Shown here piece by piece: positions 7,832 through 13,745 of a stretch of DNA of 14,453 bases. Below the pieces are notes generated by a model. That model was not told the origin of the DNA. It saw only the letters and a program-made list of their open reading frames with translations, and ran no database searches. The stretch comes from Flavobacterium sp. GTDB lineage: Bacteria; Bacteroidota; Bacteroidia; Flavobacteriales; Flavobacteriaceae. Positions within the stretch are counted from its first letter, which is position 1; each line of letters begins with the position of its first letter. The stretch covers positions 1 to 14,453 of the forward strand of contig JASLDM010000009.1 of assembly GCA_030151565.1 (NCBI GenBank), written 5' to 3'. Both the position numbers and the translations under genes were made by a program.

Positions 7832-7846
7832 GGGATGTTTTTTTTT
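7816..7846 (+). terminator. Rho-independent terminator containing the stop codon
   Basis: AAAAACATCC (7816-7825) pairs perfectly with GGATGTTTTT (7833-7842) around a seven-base loop, followed by more Ts to 7846. The stop codon TAA (7829-7831) is in the loop, so the left arm is coding sequence (codons for KTS). Confidence 0.88.
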
Positions 7847-7886
7847 ATTAGCATCTATTTTAATTCATTTGATTAGAAAATAACTT

Positions 7887-7894
7887 TATTTTTG
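7887..7894 (+). promoter_or_regulatory. -7 element of the dihydroorotase-like operon promoter
   Basis: TATTTTTG matches TAnnTTTG exactly. TTTG at 7868-7871 could be the -33 element, although the 15-base spacer is shorter than usual. The ATG at 7943 follows after an AT-rich leader. An in-frame TTG (7892) lies inside this element and is therefore unlikely to be a start. Confidence 0.55.
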
Positions 7895-7942
7895 CATCTA
7901 CAGAAACAACACCATCTTATAATTTATAAATTTTTTAGTAAA

Positions 7943-9193
7943 ATGAATATCATTTTAAAAGCCGCAAAGATCCAAGATCCACAAAGTAACTACCACAACC
8001 AAACCGTGGATATTAAAATAGAGAATGGCATCATCACGGCACTAGAATCAGAAATAAATGATCCAGAATTACCAAGCTATACTTTTGAAAACCTACACGT
8101 ATCTCAAGGTTGGATGGACGCTTCGGTTTGTTTTGGAGAACCTGGATTTGAAGAACGCGAAACCCTTGCACACGGACTTGCTGTTGCTGCAAAAAGTGGT
8201 TTTACACACGTGGCAATTCAACCGAATAACAACCCTATTGCAGACAACCAAAGCATACTTGCTTTTATCAAACAAAAAGCATTTGGTGCAGCTACATATG
8301 CCTTGCCAATTGGTGCTCTAACAAAAAAATCTGAAGGACTGGATTTAGCAGAACTTTACGATATGCACAACGCAGGAGCTATAGCCTTTGGAGACTATAA
8401 AAAATCATTAAAAAATGCCAACCTGTTAAAAGTAGGATTGCAATATGTTCAGGATTTTGATGGCTTGGTTATTGCCTATGCTCAAAATGCAGACATCAAA
8501 GGAAATGGCGTAGTACACGAAGGTCCGGTAAGCACGCGCTTAGGACTTAAAGGTATTGCGGCTTTGGCAGAAGAACTTGAAATTGCACGTAATCTGTTTT
8601 TATTGGAATACACAGGTGGTCAATTACACATCCCTACCCTATCTTCTGCAAAATCTGTTAAGTTGGTCCGCGAGGCTAAAGCCAAAGGACTAGCGGTAAG
8701 TTGTAGCGTGGCTGTACACCAATTAGTCCTTACAGACGAAGTACTACACAACTTTGACACCCGCTTTAAAGTCAACCCTCCATTGCGAGATGAAAACCAC
8801 AGAAAAGCCTTGCTTGAAGGAGTGCTAGACGGCACTATTGATTGCATAACAAGTGATCACAATCCGTTGGATATCGAACATAAAAAACTGGAGTTTGACC
8901 ACGCTACATCAGGAACAATTGGTTTAGAATCTGCTTTTGGAGCATTGCAAACCGTATTGCCCCTGGAGGTTATTCTTGAAAAACTTACTGCTGCTAAAGC
9001 AATATTTAAACAAGCAGTTACACCAATAGCTGTAGGAAATCAAGCGAGTTTAACCCTGTTTAACCCTGCTGGAACATCGTTTTTTACCAAAGAGCAAATC
9101 TTATCTAAATCGAAGAACTCAGCATTCCTGAATCACGAGATGAAAGGACAGGTTTACGGGATTTACAATCAACAACAACTTTTAACTAAATAG
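7943..9193 (+). CDS. Dihydroorotase-like protein lacking metal-binding histidines
   Basis: An amidohydrolase-fold protein of 416 residues related to multifunctional-complex-type dihydroorotases of pyrimidine synthesis. Conserved parts are EPGFEERET (66-74), QPNNNP (93-98), H229, the SCSVAVH region (H259), NPPLRDENHR (288-297) and SDHNP with D305. However, the usual metal motif DxHxHxREPG reads D59-A-S-V-C-F-G-E-P-G: both histidines and the arginine are replaced (S61, C63, G65), and the usual H-C/A-E-D is YAQN (179-182). From this I infer it is catalytically dead or greatly altered, like the PyrC' proteins that have a structural role with aspartate transcarbamoylase. Annotation pipelines would probably call it pyrC. 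ATG 7943 gives the normal family length; the TTG at 7892 falls in the promoter. It leads a three-gene operon. Confidence 0.85.
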   Translation: MNIILKAAKIQDPQSNYHNQTVDIKIENGIITALESEINDPELPSYTFENLHVSQGWMDASVCFGEPGFEERETLAHGLAVAAKSGFTHVAIQPNNNPIADNQSILAFIKQKAFGAATYALPIGALTKKSEGLDLAELYDMHNAGAIAFGDYKKSLKNANLLKVGLQYVQDFDGLVIAYAQNADIKGNGVVHEGPVSTRLGLKGIAALAEELEIARNLFLLEYTGGQLHIPTLSSAKSVKLVREAKAKGLAVSCSVAVHQLVLTDEVLHNFDTRFKVNPPLRDENHRKALLEGVLDGTIDCITSDHNPLDIEHKKLEFDHATSGTIGLESAFGALQTVLPLEVILEKLTAAKAIFKQAVTPIAVGNQASLTLFNPAGTSFFTKEQILSKSKNSAFLNHEMKGQVYGIYNQQQLLTK

Positions 9194-9200
9194 TATCATT

Positions 9201-9551
9201 TTGACACCCAATTCAAATAATTCTTCCGCTGATGCCACCAATCCTAAAGTAATCGCTATTGTAGCTCATTTGACTATAATAGGATGCTTGGCTGCGATCT
9301 TTATGAATTTAGACAACAAAGACCGCTTTGCAGGCTTTTACATCAAACAAACCTTTGGTATTCACCTTTTGTTTTATGCTTTGGCTTATTTTGTTGGTTT
9401 TTTTGACAGCTGGATGATCTCTGGTTCCTTTTTTGTATGTGCCTTTATACTTTGGTTATACAGCTTTTTAGGAGCTGTGTCTAGCGAACTCAAATTAATC
9501 CCTATCTTAGGAGAATCCTTTCAAAAATGGTTTAACAAATTATCAGCTTAA
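9201..9551 (+). CDS. Small three-helix membrane protein (DUF4870/Tic20-like)
   Basis: A 116-residue integral membrane protein. After a polar Asn/Ser-rich N-terminus, hydrophobic segments lie at about 17-35, 50-68 and 71-93, ending in a basic tail. The pattern AHLTIIGCLAA...NKDRFAGFYIKQTFG resembles the DUF4870/Tic20-like family of small inner-membrane proteins of unknown role. The only usable start is TTG at 9201: the frame opens at 9186 and the next ATG (codon 34) would delete the first helix. It begins seven bases after the dihydroorotase-like stop and ends five bases before the esterase, so it is surely in the same operon. Why these three functions are joined is unclear. Confidence 0.75.
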   Translation: MTPNSNNSSADATNPKVIAIVAHLTIIGCLAAIFMNLDNKDRFAGFYIKQTFGIHLLFYALAYFVGFFDSWMISGSFFVCAFILWLYSFLGAVSSELKLIPILGESFQKWFNKLSA

Positions 9552-9556
9552 TAATT

Positions 9557-10201
9557 ATGGAAAATTCTTTGTACTATTTAATTCAAGAACCTAAGGTTAA
9601 AAAAGATAAAAACCCGCTTATTTTGTTGCTTCACGGATATGGAAGTAATGAAGAAGATTTGTTTTCTTTTGCTTCTGAGCTTCCTGAGGACTATTACATT
9701 ATAGCAGCACGTGCCCCTTACCCGGTACCGCCTTATGGTTTTGCTTGGTATGCAATAAACTTTGACGCCAATCAAAACAAGTTTTCTGATGATGCACAAG
9801 CCATTCAATCTAGAGATTTGATAGTTACCTTTATAGAAGAATTGCTCGCTAAATATCCGATTGACGCAAATCAAGTGAATTTGGTAGGCTTCAGTCAAGG
9901 TGCCATCTTGAGTTATGCAATAGCGCTTTCTTACCCAGAAAAAATCAATAAAGTAGTAGCGCTTAGCGGCTATTTTAACGAGGCGCTATTAACGCCGAAC
10001 TACAAAGACAATGATTTCTCTAAACTACAGTTTTTCGCGTCACATGGGACTGTAGATCAGGTAATCCCTGTAGATTGGGCACGCCAATCTCCTACTGTTC
10101 TCAAAAGCTTAAACATTGCACACGAATACAAAGAATATCCTGTTGGACACGGAGTGCATCCGTTAAATTTCAAAGATTTTAAAGACTTTCTTTTAAAATA
10201 A
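9557..10201 (+). CDS. Phospholipase/carboxylesterase-family alpha/beta hydrolase
   Basis: A 214-residue serine hydrolase of the bacterial carboxylesterase / acyl-protein-thioesterase-like family. The oxyanion-hole motif LLHGYGSNEEDL is at 24-35, the nucleophile elbow GFSQG at 111-115 (S113), the acid at D167 in GTVDQVIP and the catalytic histidine most likely H198 in PVGHGVHP. The PYPVPPYGFAWY stretch (54-65) is typical for the family and contributes to the substrate pocket. There is no signal peptide, so it acts in the cytoplasm on short-chain or lyso-lipid esters; the physiological substrate cannot be read from the sequence. It is the last gene of the operon, followed six bases later by a strong bidirectional terminator. 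Confidence 0.92.
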   Translation: MENSLYYLIQEPKVKKDKNPLILLLHGYGSNEEDLFSFASELPEDYYIIAARAPYPVPPYGFAWYAINFDANQNKFSDDAQAIQSRDLIVTFIEELLAKYPIDANQVNLVGFSQGAILSYAIALSYPEKINKVVALSGYFNEALLTPNYKDNDFSKLQFFASHGTVDQVIPVDWARQSPTVLKSLNIAHEYKEYPVGHGVHPLNFKDFKDFLLK

Positions 10202-10207
10202 AACATA

Positions 10208-10239
10208 AAAAAATCCCAAACCTAGGTTTGGGATTTTTT
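10208..10239. terminator. Bidirectional terminator, 32-base perfect palindrome
   Basis: The sequence runs from six As through TCCCAAACC-TAGG to GGTTTGGGATTTTTT and is identical to its reverse complement over all 32 bases, with CCTAGG at the centre. Poly-A on the left and poly-T on the right provide U-tracts in both directions. It lies between the esterase (+) and the lipoprotein gene (-), which converge here. Confidence 0.93.
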
Positions 10240-10257
10240 ATATAAAGAAGACACTGC

Positions 10258-10782
10258 TTATTCGTCAAAATCACTAAAAACTTCATCGGTTCCGATTACT
10301 TTTAGTTCAATTGTTTTGGCAGCAGTAAATTTGATTTCATTCTTATAGCGTAATGTCAGGCCTTTTCTATTGTCCAACTCCCATCCTTCATTGCTATAAA
10401 GCCCTTGTGTATTTTTCTGCTCCAATACCAAACTCTTTGTTTTACTAGGCAAAAACACTTCTGCTTTATTTTTTTTAGCATTGTAAATCAGAAAGCAACT
10501 TACATCATTGTCTTCCAATTCATTTTCCTCAGGATTACCGTCGTTTAAATTTACAGGATTTAACCTAAAGCCTTCTTCAAAAACGCGAATACAATCTTCA
10601 CGCAATTCACTCCATCTGTATCCTGCTTGAAAAGAACAAGCATCTCCGTCTAAATCGATAATCTCTGTACTACCAGACGTAGAATAATTGACGGGGGGCT
10701 CTTCATCTTTCTTCAAGATAAAGTCGCAAGAAGTAAATAACAAGGCAGCTACGCTCAAAAGTAAAACACTTGCTTTCATCAT
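10258..10782 (-). CDS. Small acidic lipoprotein of unknown function
   Basis: A 174-residue lipoprotein. The signal peptide ends in the lipobox LFTSC with the lipidated cysteine at C19. After it come DFILKKDEE (20-28), an acidic stretch that resembles, but is displaced from, the surface-export signals known in Bacteroidota lipoproteins. The mature domain has ACSFQAGYRWSEL and CIRVFEEGFRL (48-74) with C49, C64 and C96, and then mostly predicted strands. The GY-W-S...CIR-FE arrangement recalls small uncharacterised lipoproteins, but I cannot name a family. Two adjacent ATGs (10782, 10779) could start it, differing by one residue. A separate -7 element lies 25 bases upstream, so it can be transcribed independently of the preceding minus-strand gene. 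Confidence 0.75.
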   Translation of the reverse strand: MMKASVLLLSVAALLFTSCDFILKKDEEPPVNYSTSGSTEIIDLDGDACSFQAGYRWSELREDCIRVFEEGFRLNPVNLNDGNPEENELEDNDVSCFLIYNAKKNKAEVFLPSKTKSLVLEQKNTQGLYSNEGWELDNRKGLTLRYKNEIKFTAAKTIELKVIGTDEVFSDFDE

Positions 10783-10807
10783 AATTCGTAATAGTTAGTT
10801 GGTTTCC

Positions 10808-10815
10808 CAAATATA
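10808..10815 (-). promoter_or_regulatory. -7 element of the lipoprotein promoter
   Basis: On the minus strand this reads TATATTTG, an exact TAnnTTTG match, 25 bases before the lipoprotein start and just after the stop of the preceding gene. No -33 element at the standard distance is evident. Confidence 0.55.
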
Positions 10816-10826
10816 CCATTTATTTC

Positions 10827-11318
10827 CTAATTTGAAGGATACAAAACAGTTTCAATCGTCTTAAATTCTGTTGGTTCTCCTTTGCCGATAAAGTACTGAA
10901 TAAGAACTTCTCCACGAACATCACCTGCATAAAAATCAGCAAGAATCCAACGGTGGTTTAGCATTGCTATTTTATTGATAACACATTTTTGACCATTAAT
11001 AGGAGCGTATGGAACAAGTGGATTTCCTTTTTCTTGATGATTTAACGCCATCAATTCCTCTTTTACTTTTGCCACTTCTTGGTCAAAACCAGCAACCGGA
11101 AAGTAGTCTTGTGCCGCTTCATTCTGGTCTAAGGTAAAGTAATTCGCATCTACCAATTGTCCTTTCAATCCACTTATAGAATCTCTTAAAATTTCAAGAC
11201 GACGCTTGATTATTTCAGACTCGTGTTCTTTTCCATCAAAAATTGCATTTGCATTTTTATACTGATACACATTATAGAAAACAGATAGCAATAAAAGGCA
11301 AAAAATAAGTTGTTTCAT
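10827..11318 (-). CDS. Conserved flavobacterial membrane-anchored protein, unknown function
   Basis: A 163-residue protein. Residues 3-20 are hydrophobic (LIFCLLLLSVFYNVYQY) and, lacking an obvious cleavage site, probably act as an uncleaved N-terminal anchor. Residues about 30-60 form an amphipathic helix rich in Glu/Lys/Arg, possibly a short coiled coil. The C-terminal part contains the well-ordered segments NPLVPYAPINGQK (99-111), LNHRWILADF (120-129) and GEVLIQYF (136-143), a pattern I recall from conserved flavobacterial hypotheticals. No catalytic motif is visible, so any hydrolase label would be unsupported. It follows the metallo-hydrolase by 30 bases without a recognisable promoter, so co-transcription is likely. 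Confidence 0.7.
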   Translation of the reverse strand: MKQLIFCLLLLSVFYNVYQYKNANAIFDGKEHESEIIKRRLEILRDSISGLKGQLVDANYFTLDQNEAAQDYFPVAGFDQEVAKVKEELMALNHQEKGNPLVPYAPINGQKCVINKIAMLNHRWILADFYAGDVRGEVLIQYFIGKGEPTEFKTIETVLYPSN

Positions 11319-11348
11319 AGTTGTAAAAATCGTTATAAAAGTTTGTTG

Positions 11349-12113
11349 TTAAATCTCTATTTCCAAAGTATCATACGCTAAGAAAACACCATCAGGCAAT
11401 TCGTTTTGAACCTCTTTGTGAAAGCCTAAATCCTGAGCAATATGAATTAAATAAGCGCGTTCGGGTTTTACTAAATCAATAAAAGCAAGCGCATCTTCAA
11501 GGCTAAAGTGTGTAGGATGTGGCGCTACTCTAAGTGCGTTTACAACCAACACCTTCACTCCTTTTATCTTCTCTATCTCACTAGCTTCAATCTCTTTAGC
11601 ATCGGTTATATAAACCAAGTCTCTAAATCGAAACCCCAAAGCTGTAATACTCCCGTGATGGACTGTAATAGGAACTATTTCGTGATTATCAATAGCAATG
11701 ACTTCGTTTCCAGACACCAGGTGCTGCTCCACACTTGGCGCTCCATAATACCTGTTTTCAGTTGCAAAAATATAACCATACCGTTGCTCCAAAGCGCCCA
11801 AAACGCGTTGAAGCCCATAAATAGGCATTGCCCCTTGATAGTAACAATATGGACGAATATCATCTAACCCTGCAATGTGATCTGCGTGTTCGTGCGTAAA
11901 CAAAATAGCATCGATCTTAGTGCAATTTGCCTGAAGCATTTGCTGTCTAAAATCGGGGCCACAATCGATTAAATAAGTTTTGTCGTCCCAAGAAACCAAT
12001 GCAGAAGTTCGCAGGCGTTTATCACGTGGATCCTCACTTCTACTCACAGGATGATCACTACCAATTACTGGAATTCCTTGTGAAGTACCGGTACCTAAAA
12101 ATTTTATTTTCAA
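11349..12113 (-). CDS. Metallo-beta-lactamase-fold hydrolase, PhnP-like
   Basis: A cytoplasmic two-metal phosphodiesterase-type enzyme of 254 residues. The N-terminus KIKFLGTGTSQGIPVIGS is characteristic of the PhnP/cyclic-phosphodiesterase branch. Metal ligands are visible as HEHADH (74-79: H74, H76, D78, H79), H153 in VHHGS, D171 in ITDAKE and H224 in LIHIAQD; HPTHFS (199-204) is a further conserved histidine cluster. The true substrate (cyclic phosphate, nucleotide or other) cannot be inferred because no phosphonate genes are nearby. The start is TTG at 12113: an in-frame TAA lies three codons upstream, no ATG or GTG is available, and TTG places the family N-terminus exactly. Its promoter is divergent from that of the 480-residue gene. 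Confidence 0.88.
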   Translation of the reverse strand: MKIKFLGTGTSQGIPVIGSDHPVSRSEDPRDKRLRTSALVSWDDKTYLIDCGPDFRQQMLQANCTKIDAILFTHEHADHIAGLDDIRPYCYYQGAMPIYGLQRVLGALEQRYGYIFATENRYYGAPSVEQHLVSGNEVIAIDNHEIVPITVHHGSITALGFRFRDLVYITDAKEIEASEIEKIKGVKVLVVNALRVAPHPTHFSLEDALAFIDLVKPERAYLIHIAQDLGFHKEVQNELPDGVFLAYDTLEIEI

Positions 12114-12129
12114 AGCACATTATTTTTGA

Positions 12130-12137
12130 CAAAAGTA
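12130..12137 (-). promoter_or_regulatory. -7 element of the metallo-hydrolase promoter
   Basis: The minus strand reads TACTTTTG, an exact TAnnTTTG match, 16 bases before the TTG start at 12113. It is the left half of a compact divergent promoter region. Confidence 0.6.
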
Positions 12138-12170
12138 CGCTTTTATCTTTTTTAAGAGTGTATAATTTGT

Positions 12171-12178
12171 TACGTTTG
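12171..12178 (+). promoter_or_regulatory. -7 element for the 480-residue conserved gene
   Basis: TACGTTTG matches TAnnTTTG exactly and lies 17 bases before the ATG at 12196. The two divergent -7 elements are only 33 bases apart, so the -33 regions of the two promoters must overlap. Confidence 0.6.
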
Positions 12179-12195
12179 TTGTAATAACGTTTATT

Positions 12196-13638
12196 ATGAA
12201 AAAATTTGCTGACGACTTAGTCCTAGAAGGCGATCGTCTTTTGGAACACCAACCGGCTATCTCAGACAAAGCCTTACGAATCAACCTCAATAAAGACATC
12301 TACGGAACTTTTGCAGAAATTGGTGCAGGACAAGAAACTGTCCGCCATTTCTTTAGAGCTGGTGGTTCATCTAGAACCATTGCCAAAGCTATGTCTGCTT
12401 ACGATAAAAGTTTCAGCGACGCCATTTATACCGTGGAAGACGACAAGCGCTATGTTACAGAAACTCGCTTGAAAAAAATGCTTACTTATGAAACACGCCT
12501 TATTGAAGAGCGTATTTCTAGAGAAGACAATCCTGGCAAAACCTTTTTTAGCTATGCAAATACGGTAGCTACCATTGACTTTGCCAAACAGTTTAAAGGG
12601 CACGGATGGGTAGGAATACACTTTCAATCCAAACCAGATGAGGCGTATAGTGAAATTATATTACACATTCAATTTCAAGAAACAGACGCAAAACTGCAAC
12701 AAGAAACTTTAGGTATCTTGGGGGTTAACTTAATCTATGGAGCATTTTACCAACACCACGATCCTAAGAAACTAATCAACTCGCTGTACGATCATTTAGA
12801 TAAAGATCAAATTCAGATTGATAGTATCAATTTCTCAGGTCCAGCTTTCCAAAACGTGGACAACCGTTTGATGAGTTTATACCTTGTTAAAAACGGAATG
12901 ACAGATGCTGTAATGTTTGGCCCAGATGGATTGAACCAACTTCCTGCAACAAGTATTTACAGAAAAAATGTTTTGGCTTTGCGCGGAAGCTTCAGACCTG
13001 TAACAAGGGTTAATATGAATATGTATAAGCGTTCGTTAAACTCCTTTTTAGAAGAAAACGAATTGGATCGAAAAGACACTTTGGTTCTTTTTGAAATTAC
13101 GCTTTCCAACTTACTACACGAAGGTAGCATCAATGAAGAAGACTTTTTGCACCGTGCAGAACTACTTTGTTCATTAGGTCATACGGTAATGATTAGTAAT
13201 TTTAAAGAATACTATCGTATGGTAGAATACCTATCGCAATACACCAAAGAAAAAATTGGTTTAGCTATGGGCGTTAGTAGTTTGCTAAATGTATTTGACG
13301 AAAAATACTATCAGAACCTAAATGGAGGTATTTTAGAGGCTCTAGGAAAGCTTTTCTATCGCGACTTGAAGATTTACTTGTACCCGATGAAAAACGACGC
13401 AGGAGACATCATTACTTCAAACAACTTAAAGGTAGCCTTACACATTAAAGATTTATACAAATACTTTAAGAAGGCAGGGAAAATTGTAGACCTAGATTAT
13501 AAAGAAAAAAACCTTGGTATTTTTTCAAGAGCTGTACTCAAAATGATTCAACAAGGAGAAGACGGATGGGAAACACTACTTCCAGAAGGAGCGGCAGAAA
13601 CCATTAAAGAAAAAGAATTATTTGGCTACAAGGCTTAA
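12196..13638 (+). CDS. Conserved Bacteroidota protein of unknown function, 480 residues
   Basis: A large soluble protein with no signal peptide or membrane segment. It begins KKFADDLVLEGDRLLEHQPA and soon has TFAEIGAGQET (38-48) and FRAGGSSRTIAKAMSAYDK (53-71). From memory this family is widely conserved in Bacteroidota and carries inconsistent automatic names such as nicotinate-nucleotide adenylyltransferase or TonB-dependent receptor. Neither fits: there is no nucleotidyltransferase GxFDPxHxGH motif and no barrel. Segments such as KGHGWVGIHFQ (133-143), DSINFSGPAFQNVDNRLMS (209-227) and NGGILEALGKLFYRDLKIYLYP (375-396) look strongly constrained. An enzymatic role is possible, but no active site can be assigned. 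It has its own promoter and converges on the secreted protease gene. Confidence 0.72.
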   Translation: MKKFADDLVLEGDRLLEHQPAISDKALRINLNKDIYGTFAEIGAGQETVRHFFRAGGSSRTIAKAMSAYDKSFSDAIYTVEDDKRYVTETRLKKMLTYETRLIEERISREDNPGKTFFSYANTVATIDFAKQFKGHGWVGIHFQSKPDEAYSEIILHIQFQETDAKLQQETLGILGVNLIYGAFYQHHDPKKLINSLYDHLDKDQIQIDSINFSGPAFQNVDNRLMSLYLVKNGMTDAVMFGPDGLNQLPATSIYRKNVLALRGSFRPVTRVNMNMYKRSLNSFLEENELDRKDTLVLFEITLSNLLHEGSINEEDFLHRAELLCSLGHTVMISNFKEYYRMVEYLSQYTKEKIGLAMGVSSLLNVFDEKYYQNLNGGILEALGKLFYRDLKIYLYPMKNDAGDIITSNNLKVALHIKDLYKYFKKAGKIVDLDYKEKNLGIFSRAVLKMIQQGEDGWETLLPEGAAETIKEKELFGYKA

Positions 13639-13654
13639 TGCTATATAAAACATC

Positions 13655-13679
13655 ACAATTCTTTCATAACGAGAATTGT
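13655..13679 (+). repeat. Eight-base hairpin after the 480-residue gene
   Basis: ACAATTCT (13655-13662) pairs with AGAATTGT (13672-13679) around a nine-base loop. There is no T-run directly after it. It lies just upstream of the strong terminator and may be an accessory RNA structure. Confidence 0.5.
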
Positions 13680-13685
13680 AAACAT

Positions 13686-13722
13686 AAAAAAACTGCTTGA
13701 GATGTCTCAAGCAGTTTTTTTT
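13686..13722. terminator. Bidirectional rho-independent terminator
   Basis: CTGCTTGAGA (13693-13702) and TCTCAAGCAG (13705-13714) form a perfect stem, flanked by seven As (13686-13692) and eight Ts (13715-13722). It works in both directions and separates the convergent 480-residue gene (+) and the protease gene (-). Confidence 0.93.
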
Positions 13723-13745
13723 ATATAGTATTCAAAAGTGTTTGT

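Noticed and set aside
8058..8321. An 87-codon plus-strand frame inside the dihydroorotase-like gene
   Set aside because: Lies entirely within a clear homologue-bearing gene in a different frame; composition is that of a shadow frame.
12196..13638. Nicotinate-nucleotide adenylyltransferase
   Set aside because: No nucleotidyltransferase GxFDPxHxGH signature and twice the usual length of that enzyme.
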